Positions 1 to 6,772 of a stretch of 21,107 nucleotides of DNA are shown piece by piece. A model generated the notes under the pieces. That model was not told the DNA's origin. It ran no database searches and saw only the letters and a list, made by a program, of their open reading frames with translations. The position numbers were made by a program, and so were the translations under genes. The stretch lies in contig DALYDA010000014.1 of NCBI GenBank assembly GCA_031973435.1, forward strand, positions 1-21,107, given 5' to 3'. The stretch is from HK-STAS-PATE-34 sp031973435. Lineage in GTDB: Bacteria > Patescibacteriota > Minisyncoccia > Phycocordibacterales > UBA9973. Every line of letters starts with the position of its first letter. Position 1 is the stretch's first letter.

Positions 1-95
1 ATGAGCTAAAGCTCATTCTGCGGAATACCGCAGGAGCCGATGGGAAGCGAGATTTAGAAATTGTCGGTGTAATGCAAAACCTTTTATCAATTTAA
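1..95 (+). CDS. 3' end of an unknown protein upstream of the recombinase
   Basis: Frame 3 is open from the window edge to a TAA at 93-95. The visible 30 residues end in DLEIVGVMQNLLSI. The gene ends 12 bases before the recombinase start and points the same way, so the two are probably co-transcribed. I do not recognise the fragment. It has no cysteine motif or membrane segment, and the rest of the gene is outside the window. A short hairpin (18-33, CTGCGG/CCGCAG with loop AATA) lies inside the coding part. Confidence 0.45.
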   Translation, partial: ELKLILRNTAGADGKRDLEIVGVMQNLLSI

Positions 96-1607
96 TTCCC
101 AAAGCTCATGATCAAATATTTTATATATTGTAGAAAATCGAGTGAGGATGAAGAACGCCAAGTTTTGAGTATTGAGGCGCAACTTCATGAGCTTCGGGAA
201 TACGCCAAGCAAAATGGTTTGTTTGTTGTTCGTGAGTATTATGAAAGCAAAACTGCCAAAGAGCCTGGTCGTGAAGTATTTAACGAAATGCTTGGCGAAA
301 TTGAAAAAGGTTCTGCTTCGGGAATTTTAGCGTGGAATCCAGATCGTTTGGCGAGAAATAGTATTGATGGTGGCAAGGTCATCTATTTTGTGGATACGCT
401 AAAAATTGTTGCGCTAAAATTCCCGACATTTTGGTTCGAAGCGACACCGCAAGGAAAATTTATGTTGAGTGTCGCTTTCGGACAAGCAAAATATTACACC
501 GACAATTTAAGAGAAAACATTTTGCGTGGAATACGGCAAAAGATACGCCGTGGTGAATTATCGGCAAAAGCTCCAATCGGTTATTTTAACGAACCGCGAC
601 TTCGCACGATTGAGCCTGACAAAAAGACATTTCGTAAAATAAAAGAAGTATTGGAGCTTTTTAGTACTGGCGAATGTACACTCACGGCAATTCAACGCAA
701 AATGTTTTCTCTCGGCTTGGTTGGCGCACGATCTGGTAAACCTTTCGCACTCGCCTCGGTAGAACATATTTTGAAAAATCCTTTTTACTATGGATGTTTT
801 TCTTACCGAGGCGAAGTGCATCAAGGTTCGCACAAGCCAATGATTTCAAAGAAAACTTTTGACAAGATACAAGAAGCACTTGTCGCAAATGGAAAACCCC
901 GCAAAAATCAAAAGAAAAAGAATTTTCAGTTTCTTAATTTTGCTACTTGTGGGGAATGTGGTTATGCGATAACCGCCGAGCGACATATCAAGAAAAGCGG
1001 TTTGCAGTTTATTTATTATCGTTGCACCCACAAGAGCAAAATCACTAAATGTTCTGAAAATAAATTTTTGCGGGAAGAAGAATTTGAACGACAAGTGCAA
1101 GAACTTTGTCAAAAGGTTTCTTTACCCGATGATTGGCGGGACAAATATCTCGGCAAGCTCGCCGAGTGGGAAAAGGATAATCGCCAATCATCGGGAGTTT
1201 TCGCTCAAAATCTGCGTGTTTCTATTTCTGACATCAAAGCTAAAATTGACCGCCTCATGGACGGCTATCTTGATGGCGGTTTTGAATTGTCGGAGTTTCA
1301 ACAGAAAAAGAACGCTTTGATGTCTGAAAAGAAAACGCTAGAGGAAAAATTATCTGATTTTGAGCGAAAAGGAAATCATTGGCTCGAACTCGTGCGAAAC
1401 TGGATTTTACAAGCCAACCAAGCACAAAATCTCGCTTCTTCAAAAAAGTTTGAGGAAATGAAAACTTTTTTGAAAACCATCGGCTCGAACCGCCATTTGC
1501 GCGCAAGCGCGCTCTCCGTGGATTTCAAAACGCCCTTTTCTTTTCTTGCCGAACTTCCACTTACCGCGCGGAGCGCGGACGCATTTTCGCGGGGAAATTC
1601 AATCGGG
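1..1607. mobile_element. Right end of an integrated element next to tRNA-Ala
   Basis: The window opens inside what appears to be an integrative element. It holds the 3' end of an unknown gene and a large serine recombinase, and it abuts the 3' end of tRNA-Ala at about 1605-1608. A recombinase gene beside and running into a tRNA 3' end is the usual layout of an integrated island. The left end lies outside the window, so size and cargo are unknown. The boundary is inferred from where the tRNA ends. Confidence 0.6.
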
Positions 1608-1634
1608 TGGACCCAAGGAGATTCGAACTCCTGA
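108..1634 (+). CDS. Large serine recombinase (site-specific integrase)
   Basis: Predicted large serine recombinase of 508 residues that would integrate and excise the element by double-strand breaks through a phosphoserine link. The resolvase-type catalytic domain is at the N-terminus: YCRKSSEDE supplies Arg9 and the likely nucleophile Ser11, and WNPDRLARN matches the conserved DRLxRN segment. A helical linker follows (about 125-160), then a recombinase domain (about 160-260) and a zinc ribbon with Cys281, Cys284, Cys306 and Cys315. A charged coiled-coil region spans about 365-425. The ATG at 108 gives a full N-terminus but has no clear Shine-Dalgarno site. The last nine residues (GWTQGDSNS) are read from DNA that is also tRNA-Ala, antisense to it, so the 3' end is supplied by the attachment site and may change on excision. 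The family call is firm; activity is not shown. Confidence 0.93.
   Translation: MIKYFIYCRKSSEDEERQVLSIEAQLHELREYAKQNGLFVVREYYESKTAKEPGREVFNEMLGEIEKGSASGILAWNPDRLARNSIDGGKVIYFVDTLKIVALKFPTFWFEATPQGKFMLSVAFGQAKYYTDNLRENILRGIRQKIRRGELSAKAPIGYFNEPRLRTIEPDKKTFRKIKEVLELFSTGECTLTAIQRKMFSLGLVGARSGKPFALASVEHILKNPFYYGCFSYRGEVHQGSHKPMISKKTFDKIQEALVANGKPRKNQKKKNFQFLNFATCGECGYAITAERHIKKSGLQFIYYRCTHKSKITKCSENKFLREEEFERQVQELCQKVSLPDDWRDKYLGKLAEWEKDNRQSSGVFAQNLRVSISDIKAKIDRLMDGYLDGGFELSEFQQKKNALMSEKKTLEEKLSDFERKGNHWLELVRNWILQANQAQNLASSKKFEEMKTFLKTIGSNRHLRASALSVDFKTPFSFLAELPLTARSADAFSRGNSIGWTQGDSNS
1605..1634. other. Probable attachment site (att) at the tRNA-Ala 3' end
   Basis: The recombinase reading frame crosses the 3' end of tRNA-Ala and stops in the T-arm. 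The tRNA is complete, as expected if the element carries a copy of the tRNA 3' end. On the tRNA strand the sequence after the discriminator A is CCC, so the junction probably lies at or just beyond the CCA position. The exact crossover dinucleotide cannot be set without the other end of the element. Confidence 0.5.
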
Positions 1635-1680
1635 CCTTTCGCTTGCAAAGCGACTGCTCTACCAGCTGAGCTATGGGCCC
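1608..1680 (-). tRNA. tRNA-Ala(TGC)
   Basis: A 73-nt cloverleaf on the minus strand. The acceptor stem GGGCCCA pairs with TGGGTCC (one G-T pair). The D arm is GCTC/GAGC. The anticodon loop TTTGCAA places TGC at 34-36, and the T arm AGGAG/CTCCT encloses TTCGAAT. The outermost anticodon-stem pair is a G-A mismatch. The discriminator is A and the following bases are CCC, so a 3' CCA is not exactly encoded, unlike tRNA-Thr in this window. It lies 27 bases past the ddl stop on the same strand. Confidence 0.95.
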
Positions 1681-1707
1681 ATAATATATGGGCAGAAGTA
1701 TTTTAAC

Positions 1708-2697
1708 CTATTTTAGATTTATTGCAAGGTGAACTATGTGTTTTCCAAAATCCTCCATATTTGACCCTACTGATTGTAACGCAAGATCGAAGTGTGAGCC
1801 CTTGGAAAGTGATGGGATAGCATCTGTCTCGAGATAGTATATTCCCCTCTTTGGATGAACCACAAAATCACTCTCAGAATAGTGACGAAGTCCTAGAGCT
1901 GTGTGTGCGAGCTTGGCCAAGTCCATCAGTTCCCTTTTTTGTCTCTCGTTCATATTACATGGAACGGTATAGCAAGTACCCACTGATCGTATGTTGTGAT
2001 CTACAATTTTTCCTTTCCCAAACAACTTTGCTTCTGCGGGTGGAAGTGAATACAAATCTTCGTTTCGGAAATTGTCTATCACACCGACACTTACATGTCT
2101 TCCTTCTATATACTCTTCTACCAAAAGATCTTCTTCGCTCTCTAGTGCCTTTGCAATAGCGAAAGAAAGCTCAGGCAATGAACGTGCAAGAACTATCCCT
2201 TGCGACATACCTCCAGAAAGTGGCTTCGCTATCCAAGGTGGTGGGATAGATCTGTTTATACGGACAAGCTCGTTATGAACAAATTGTTCTGGTTCGAGGT
2301 TATCTATATTTCGTGTATCTACAACAACATACAATGGGCTTTTCACTCCATGTAGCGCAAGATACTCTTTTGCAATCTTTTTGTTTATTGCACCCACCGC
2401 AGACCCGACCTCTGGTCCTGTATGTTTGATTCCGAACTTTTCGAACAAAGATTGGATTTTTCCATCCTCACCATAATATCCGTGAAGCGTGTTCCAAACG
2501 AGATCTACTTCACGAGAAAGTTTCTCTAAACTTATAGGAATACCCTTTCTGTGTAAAATTCTGTCCTTTGTGAGAAGTAAGTCGATAGCCTCTACATGAG
2601 GATTGGTTCTAAGTGCTCGCAAAATAGCATCTCCACTTTGTAGAGATGTGTCGTACGAATCACTTGGTCCACCGCGGAGCACTCCAACTTTTAACAT
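1708..2697 (-). CDS. ddl: D-alanine--D-alanine ligase-like ATP-grasp protein
   Basis: Predicted ATP-dependent ligase making D-Ala-D-Ala for peptidoglycan precursors in the cytoplasm, 329 residues, close to the usual Ddl length. Visible motifs are the N-terminal substrate loop (VLRGGPSDSYDTSLQSG), the HGYYGEDGKIQ segment followed by GIKHTG, an ATP-grasp core with the glycine-rich loop PLSGGMSQGIV and the pair LLVEEYIEG, and a C-terminal metal-binding segment reading YYLETDAIPSLSKGSHF. Typical Ddl proteins have ENTxPG there, so the conserved Asn is Asp and Pro-Gly is Pro-Ser. The enzyme is a divergent Ddl or a related ligase with a different acceptor. It starts 39 bases after uvrC stops, probably in the same transcript. 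No clear Shine-Dalgarno site is seen before the ATG. Confidence 0.85.
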   Translation of the reverse strand: MLKVGVLRGGPSDSYDTSLQSGDAILRALRTNPHVEAIDLLLTKDRILHRKGIPISLEKLSREVDLVWNTLHGYYGEDGKIQSLFEKFGIKHTGPEVGSAVGAINKKIAKEYLALHGVKSPLYVVVDTRNIDNLEPEQFVHNELVRINRSIPPPWIAKPLSGGMSQGIVLARSLPELSFAIAKALESEEDLLVEEYIEGRHVSVGVIDNFRNEDLYSLPPAEAKLFGKGKIVDHNIRSVGTCYTVPCNMNERQKRELMDLAKLAHTALGLRHYSESDFVVHPKRGIYYLETDAIPSLSKGSHFDLALQSVGSNMEDFGKHIVHLAINLK

Positions 2698-2736
2698 AGC
2701 TTCATTGTACTTAATTTAAACTATAATGACAAAAGA

Positions 2737-4002
2737 CTATTTGGATAAAAAATCTTTTGATCTTAGTTGTTTATGATATGTGATAGCAAATCTGTGCGCC
2801 TCACTGTTTGCTAACAGTATCGAATCCTTATACTTTGAAACAATATTTTGTTTGCCTAGTATTTCTCTGGCTTTGTGTCTATCGTCTTTCACAACAGATA
2901 CAACATCTATATCTATACCGTTTTTCTTGAGGAAATTTTCAGTAAATGTCTTTTGGACGTTGTTACCATCGACAACGATTATATTTGGGTATTTCCACTC
3001 TTTATGAGTAAATCTTCTTTCCAGCACTTGGACAAGTGCACCAACGTCGTTGGATGATTGAATTTGATTTATTTTAAATTTTCTATAGTCAGATTTATTT
3101 GGAGTACTATTTTCTATAACAGTCATAACACCAACCATATTTTTTCCAGACAAGTGTGCGACATCATATGCTTCTATTCTAAACACACTATCACTTACAT
3201 CTGTATGCACGTTCTCCTTCTTTATAAGAGCAATGTCGTTTATATGAGTTAGAGCAAACAATTTCTTTTTTATATCATGTGCCTTTTCAAACTCATGCTT
3301 TTTTGCAAATAGCTTCATTTCTTTTTCAAGATTTTTTATTATTTGCTTTTTCTTGCCTTCGAAAAACAACTTTATGTTTTTTATATTTTCTGAATATTCC
3401 GAACTTTTACTACTGTCATACCCTGGTGTTAGTCCGAGTTGTTTATAAAATTCTATATTGTCTTTTTTTACAGAAGACCCATCGTGATATGGAAAAATCC
3501 TTCTTATGATCCTTAGCGCCTCTTTTAATGATGGACCCGAAGTAAACGGACCGTAGACAGACTGGATCTTTATAGTACGTCGCCCTCTTTCTATTTTTGC
3601 TGTTTTTTTATCAAAATCTATATCCTTTTTTCGAACTGTTAGAACTAGAGGCAATCCGCAAAAAATATCTTTCTCGCCTTTTGTTATGACGGCACATAAA
3701 AAACTTTTATTATCTTTCTCTTTTACATTGTAGTAAGGTTGGTACTTTTTTATAAGTTCAGCTTCTAAGATAAGCGCCTCGAGAACTGAGTCTGTTTCTT
3801 GCCAAGTAAGTGCAGAAGACTTAAAAACCATATCAATGATACTTTGACCACGAGTTTTTATTAGGTCAGACGAAAAATAACTCTTTGTTCTATCGCGCAA
3901 AGAGGTCGCTTTACCTATATAGAGTATGTCTTTACCCTTTTTAAAAAAATATACTCCTGGTTTTTCAGGTATTTTTAGTTTTTTCCAGTCTACCAATTTC
4001 AT
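2737..4002 (-). CDS. uvrC: UvrC excinuclease subunit, short form
   Basis: Predicted UvrC, the nuclease of UvrABC nucleotide-excision repair, which cuts on both sides of the lesion. The N-terminal GIY-YIG domain is clear (PGVYFFKKGKDILYIGKA, then R and SYF). A UVR motif that contacts UvrB lies mid-protein (FAKKHEFEKAHDIKKKL). The RNase H-like nuclease domain shows YDVAHLSG, SDYRKFKI, VVDGNN and HRFAITYH. The protein stops soon after this point, at about 421 residues, so the C-terminal tandem helix-hairpin-helix region of the usual roughly 600-residue UvrC is missing. The DGG of most UvrC is DGN here. I chose the ATG at 4002 rather than the TTG at 4011 because a -10 box TATACT (4016-4011) lies just before it, giving an almost leaderless message. 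ddl follows downstream. Confidence 0.92.
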   Translation of the reverse strand: MKLVDWKKLKIPEKPGVYFFKKGKDILYIGKATSLRDRTKSYFSSDLIKTRGQSIIDMVFKSSALTWQETDSVLEALILEAELIKKYQPYYNVKEKDNKSFLCAVITKGEKDIFCGLPLVLTVRKKDIDFDKKTAKIERGRRTIKIQSVYGPFTSGPSLKEALRIIRRIFPYHDGSSVKKDNIEFYKQLGLTPGYDSSKSSEYSENIKNIKLFFEGKKKQIIKNLEKEMKLFAKKHEFEKAHDIKKKLFALTHINDIALIKKENVHTDVSDSVFRIEAYDVAHLSGKNMVGVMTVIENSTPNKSDYRKFKINQIQSSNDVGALVQVLERRFTHKEWKYPNIIVVDGNNVQKTFTENFLKKNGIDIDVVSVVKDDRHKAREILGKQNIVSKYKDSILLANSEAHRFAITYHKQLRSKDFLSK

Positions 4003-4004
4003 GT

Positions 4005-4033
4005 TTGACAAGTATACATGACAGATGTAAAGT
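4005..4033 (+). promoter_or_regulatory. Predicted promoter of the small gene at 4050
   Basis: A perfect -35 TTGACA (4005-4010), a 17-base spacer and -10 TAAAGT (4028-4033). The start would be near 4040, about 10 bases before the ATG at 4050. It sits over the start of uvrC, back to back with the uvrC promoter. Confidence 0.65.
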
Positions 4034-4039
4034 GAGCAA
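4011..4039 (-). promoter_or_regulatory. Predicted uvrC promoter (leaderless)
   Basis: On the minus strand TATACT (4016-4011), preceded by TG, lies 17 bases after a weak -35 TTGCTC (4039-4034). The expected start of transcription falls at about 4004, two bases before the uvrC ATG. It overlaps the spacer and -10 of the divergent plus-strand promoter at 4005-4033. Confidence 0.5.
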
Positions 4040-4049
4040 AAAGAACTTT

Positions 4050-4367
4050 ATGAAGGCAAAAAATGTTTTAAAAATCCTAAATATTTTTGGATTTATATTT
4101 CTGTTGAAACCATGTGCATGGATCCTCCTAAAGGTTGAGACTGCCCTAAGCAAAAGGCCTGAACTTTCAATCTTGATAATTGTCTTTGGTGTTATGGCTT
4201 TGACCATAGCTGAGGACAGAAAAATGCTTTCGTGGCCACATATATACATTGCCGTTGTATATATATTTGCTTCTATATTTTGGGTCATCGGAAGATCGGC
4301 CCTTATAGAAAGAATTGAATATTTAGAAAACCCTAAAGTATATAAAGATAAAAACCGAGCATCCTAA
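4050..4367 (+). CDS. Small membrane protein, unrecognised
   Basis: A 105-residue protein of unknown family. It has about three hydrophobic segments: residues 7-26 (IFGFIFLLKPCAWILL), about 38-52 (LSILIIVFGVMAL) and about 66-82 (IYIAVVYIFASIFWVI). A charged C-terminal tail follows (ERIEYLENPKVYKDKN). I recognise no catalytic motif. The ATG at 4050 is preferred over the upstream in-frame alternative start at 4005 because the TTGACA promoter begins there. It is first of three plus-strand genes between uvrC and uvrA. It has its own promoter and a strong terminator (4418-4446), so it looks like a single-gene unit. Confidence 0.65.
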   Translation: MKAKNVLKILNIFGFIFLLKPCAWILLKVETALSKRPELSILIIVFGVMALTIAEDRKMLSWPHIYIAVVYIFASIFWVIGRSALIERIEYLENPKVYKDKNRAS

Positions 4368-4417
4368 CACTGCACTGGATCAAGTTATATTTAAATATTC
4401 AAGCGAACTAATAAAAT

Positions 4418-4446
4418 AAAAGTACATAATTCTTATGTACTTTTTT
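4418..4446 (+). terminator. Rho-independent terminator after the gene at 4050
   Basis: A perfect 12-bp stem, AAAAGTACATAA pairing with TTATGTACTTTT around a 3-base loop TTC, running into a T tract (4441-4446). The 50 bases between the stop codon and the hairpin hold nothing I recognise. Confidence 0.8.
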
Positions 4447-4460
4447 ATATTTGGGTATGC

Positions 4461-4466
4461 TATAAT
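4461..4466 (+). promoter_or_regulatory. Predicted -10 box of the gene at 4497
   Basis: A consensus TATAAT preceded by TGC (extended -10 form). No good -35 is seen 16-18 bases upstream, where the T tract of the previous terminator lies. The start would be about 24 bases before the ATG at 4497. Confidence 0.5.
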
Positions 4467-4496
4467 TTGGCTTTAGAGAAGCCTTCAAAACTAAAT

Positions 4497-4781
4497 ATGC
4501 AACACAGCCAAAATATTGACTGGACCAAGCTTTGCACTTTCAACTTCGATACACCTAACGGAGATTTTTGTGTGAGAGTAATCGTCCCGGGGGACATACC
4601 CGCTCACAGACCTACAGATATTTTTTCAAAAAGAGACACATTTGAAATAGTTGCCTATAGGTACATAGAAGAGGAATCAGCCTACATGATTTTTGCTCGA
4701 AGAAAAAATTGCAAAGGGGTGATATATTTTCACTCAGACAGTAAAATGTCCTCTGCGATACGTCCACTCACTTTCTCGTAG
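4497..4781 (+). CDS. Small soluble protein, unrecognised
   Basis: A 94-residue protein without signal peptide or membrane segment, probably cytoplasmic. The sequence alternates short hydrophobic stretches (FCVRVIVPGD, FEIVAYRYIE, AYMIFARRK, GVIYFHSD), which suggests a small beta-rich fold. No family is recognised. An upstream in-frame TTG at 4467 exists, but it overlaps the -10 box, so the ATG at 4497 is preferred. It stands between two terminators, with its own -10 element. Confidence 0.55.
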   Translation: MQHSQNIDWTKLCTFNFDTPNGDFCVRVIVPGDIPAHRPTDIFSKRDTFEIVAYRYIEEESAYMIFARRKNCKGVIYFHSDSKMSSAIRPLTFS

Positions 4782-4791
4782 CACACTCATT

Positions 4792-4820
4792 CTGTGCGTA
4801 TTTATACAGCACAGTTTTTT
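4792..4820 (+). terminator. Rho-independent terminator after the gene at 4497
   Basis: CTGTGC (4792-4797) pairs with GCACAG (4809-4814), with a few further pairs (GTA/TAC) above a bulged A. Six T follow (4815-4820). The next promoter begins three bases later. Confidence 0.7.
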
Positions 4821-4822
4821 AT

Positions 4823-4851
4823 TTGACAAACTCGCTGACTAGGTGTAGATT
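4823..4851 (+). promoter_or_regulatory. Predicted promoter of the gene at 4869
   Basis: A perfect -35 TTGACA (4823-4828), a 17-base spacer and -10 TAGATT (4846-4851). The spacer holds the 11-mer GACTAGGTGTA, which recurs in the promoter at 11454-11482. The ATG is 17 bases after the -10. Confidence 0.65.
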
Positions 4852-4868
4852 GAGCAAAAAAGTGTATT

Positions 4869-5258
4869 ATGAAAAATTTTGTAGTAGGTTTTTTACTCCT
4901 AGCTATTGGCACAGCAGTAGGATTTTATATTTGCTTTAATAAAGCAAACGAAACTATCAAAAAATACAAGTACTCCGAATTGTTCACAGTTCATGATAGT
5001 AGTTCGTTGACTGGAACAAACGGATATTTTGGCTTGACCTTAAGCAAACCGGGCGATGATTTTTTCCCTGACAAATCGAGGTTTTATTTTTCATTCTTTT
5101 TTGAAGATGAAACAAGTCGAAATGAAGCAGTGGGCAAAACAGTATTGTATTTTAATTCAAGAGGATACAAAGCAAGCACACGCATTAACACAGACCAAAG
5201 TATCACCGTTGACTGCGATAGTATTCCATACAATCATTTAGATTTTATTGTAAGATAA
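4869..5258 (+). CDS. Membrane-anchored small protein, unrecognised
   Basis: A 129-residue protein with one N-terminal hydrophobic segment (about 4-23, VVGFLLLAIGTAVGFYICF) and no clear signal-peptidase site. It is probably a membrane-anchored protein with a roughly 100-residue outer domain rich in aromatic residues (FYFSFFFEDE). I recognise no family. The promoter at 4823-4851 and the ATG at 4869 fit a leader of about 11 bases. It converges on uvrA, and the two share a bidirectional terminator at 5259-5280. Confidence 0.6.
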   Translation: MKNFVVGFLLLAIGTAVGFYICFNKANETIKKYKYSELFTVHDSSSLTGTNGYFGLTLSKPGDDFFPDKSRFYFSFFFEDETSRNEAVGKTVLYFNSRGYKASTRINTDQSITVDCDSIPYNHLDFIVR

Positions 5259-5280
5259 AAAACTCAATTTGAGTTTTTTT
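5259..5280. terminator. Bidirectional terminator between the gene at 4869 and uvrA
   Basis: AAAACTCA (5259-5266) pairs with TGAGTTTT (5270-5277) around ATT. A T tract follows on the plus strand and an A tract precedes it, so the hairpin can stop transcription from both sides. Confidence 0.7.
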
Positions 5281-6772
5281 ATTTTCTCCTAAGTATTTTC
5301 TTCAAGTACCTGCCTGTATGAGATTTTGCTGAATTTGCCACATCTTCTGGGGTTCCTTTTGCAACTACTTCTCCCCCTCCCAGTCCTCCTTCAGGGCCTA
5401 TGTCGATTATATAATCAACGCATTTTATAAGATCTAGATTGTGTTCAATTACAACGACACTGTGTCCCTTGGAAACAAGCATTTGCAATACTTCCAAAAG
5501 TTTTGCCACATCGTCATAGTGTAGTCCGACAGTAGGCTCGTCTAGTAGATAAATAGTCTTTTCTGTGTGGCGCCCGTAAAGTTCACTAGCTATTTTTACA
5601 CGCTGTGCTTCCCCACCAGAGAGAGTCGTTGCTGACTGACCGAGTTTTATATATCCAAGACCAACATCCAAAAGAGTTTTCAACCTATCATAAATAGCTG
5701 GAATATCTTCGAAAAATATTACTCCCTCTTCTACTGTCATCTGGAGTACTTCGTAAATATTTTTCTTTTTGTATTTTACTGTGAGAGTTTCTTTGTCGAA
5801 TCTTTTTCCATTACATACGTCACATGTGACGTACACTGTCGGTAGGAAGTGCATCTCAACTGCGATCTCACCATTTCCCTCACATGCTTCACAGCGTCCA
5901 CCTTTTACGTTGAAAGAAAAACGGTTTGGTTTCCACCCACGGAAACGGGCTTCATCTGTTGCAGAAAAAATATCTCTTATGTGAGTGAACGCTCCTGTAT
6001 ATGTAGCTATGTTTGAACGTGGTGTACGCCCTATTGGTGACTGGTCGATGAGAATAGAACGCGAAATATATTCTGTTCCAGTAAAAGATGCACAGTTGTA
6101 TACTTTTGCGCTACGGAACTTGCGTTCGAGTCTCGCCTTTAGGTTCTGGTACAAAATCTCGTACATGAGTGATGACTTACCACTTCCGGACACTCCTGTG
6201 ATTGCGACCAACCGTCCGAGTGGAACCTCAACATTCATATTTTTTATATTGAAAACTTTTCCACCAACAACCTTCAGTGATCCTTTGTCAGAGTCACGTC
6301 TTTTTTCTGGAATCTCGATTCTTGTTTCATTACGAAGATACGCAAGTGTACGAGACTTTGAAGGATTGGTCTTTGCTGTCAAAAGATCTTCCAAAAACCC
6401 AGAAACAATAACTTCCCCACCATGCACTCCTGCCTTTGGACCGATATCGACAATATAGTCAGATGCATAAATAGTATCTTCGTCATGTTCAACAACAACA
6501 ATAGTATTCCCAAGGTCGCGAAGGTCCTCGAGAGTCTTTATCAGTCTTTCGTTATCTCTTTGGTGAAGCCCTATGGTTGGTTCGTCTAGCACATACATCG
6601 CGCCAACTAGACGTGAACCGAGTTGTGATGCTAGACGAATACGCTGACTCTCTCCTCCTGAAAGAGTTCCTGCTTTTCGATCGAGTGTTAGATATGTGAG
6701 CCCTACGTTTAGAAGGAAAACTAGTCTGGACTCGATTTCTCGAATGATTACTTTTGCTACTTTCTTGAGCGG
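5279..6772 (-). CDS. uvrA: UvrA, C-terminal part (after a frameshift)
   Basis: Second part of UvrA, the damage-sensing ATPase of excision repair, read in a different frame from the first part. The frame opens after a TGA at 6775-6773. Its start carries the first ABC signature (TLSGGESQRIRLASQ) and Walker B (YVLDEPTIGLHQRDN). Next come the second Walker A (TGVSGSGKSS), the zinc finger CEACEGNG with CDVCNGKRF, the second signature (TTLSGGEAQRVKIAS) and Walker B (YLLDEPTVGLH). The C-terminus is complete. The first ATG in this frame is at 6598, inside Walker B, so it cannot be a normal independent start. The pieces together make about 870 residues, slightly short of the usual roughly 940. A real pseudogene, a frameshift error or translational frameshifting are all possible. 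Confidence 0.9.
   Translation of the reverse strand, partial: PLKKVAKVIIREIESRLVFLLNVGLTYLTLDRKAGTLSGGESQRIRLASQLGSRLVGAMYVLDEPTIGLHQRDNERLIKTLEDLRDLGNTIVVVEHDEDTIYASDYIVDIGPKAGVHGGEVIVSGFLEDLLTAKTNPSKSRTLAYLRNETRIEIPEKRRDSDKGSLKVVGGKVFNIKNMNVEVPLGRLVAITGVSGSGKSSLMYEILYQNLKARLERKFRSAKVYNCASFTGTEYISRSILIDQSPIGRTPRSNIATYTGAFTHIRDIFSATDEARFRGWKPNRFSFNVKGGRCEACEGNGEIAVEMHFLPTVYVTCDVCNGKRFDKETLTVKYKKKNIYEVLQMTVEEGVIFFEDIPAIYDRLKTLLDVGLGYIKLGQSATTLSGGEAQRVKIASELYGRHTEKTIYLLDEPTVGLHYDDVAKLLEVLQMLVSKGHSVVVIEHNLDLIKCVDYIIDIGPEGGLGGGEVVAKGTPEDVANSAKSHTGRYLKKILRRK

Noticed and set aside
1..33. Palindrome ATGAGCT/AGCTCAT at 1-16 and hairpin at 18-33 as a regulatory structure
   Set aside because: Both lie inside the 3' end of an open reading frame cut by the window edge, and no flanking context is available to support a role.
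1497..1580. GC-rich inverted repeats near the recombinase end (GCGCGC at 1499-1512, CCGCGC/GCGCGG at 1564-1578)
   Set aside because: They lie inside the coding frame and are short and simple; I could not tie them to the recombination site.
3965..4288. Minus-strand open frame overlapping the uvrC start
   Set aside because: It is antisense to the membrane protein at 4050, overlaps uvrC in another frame, and has no recognisable features.
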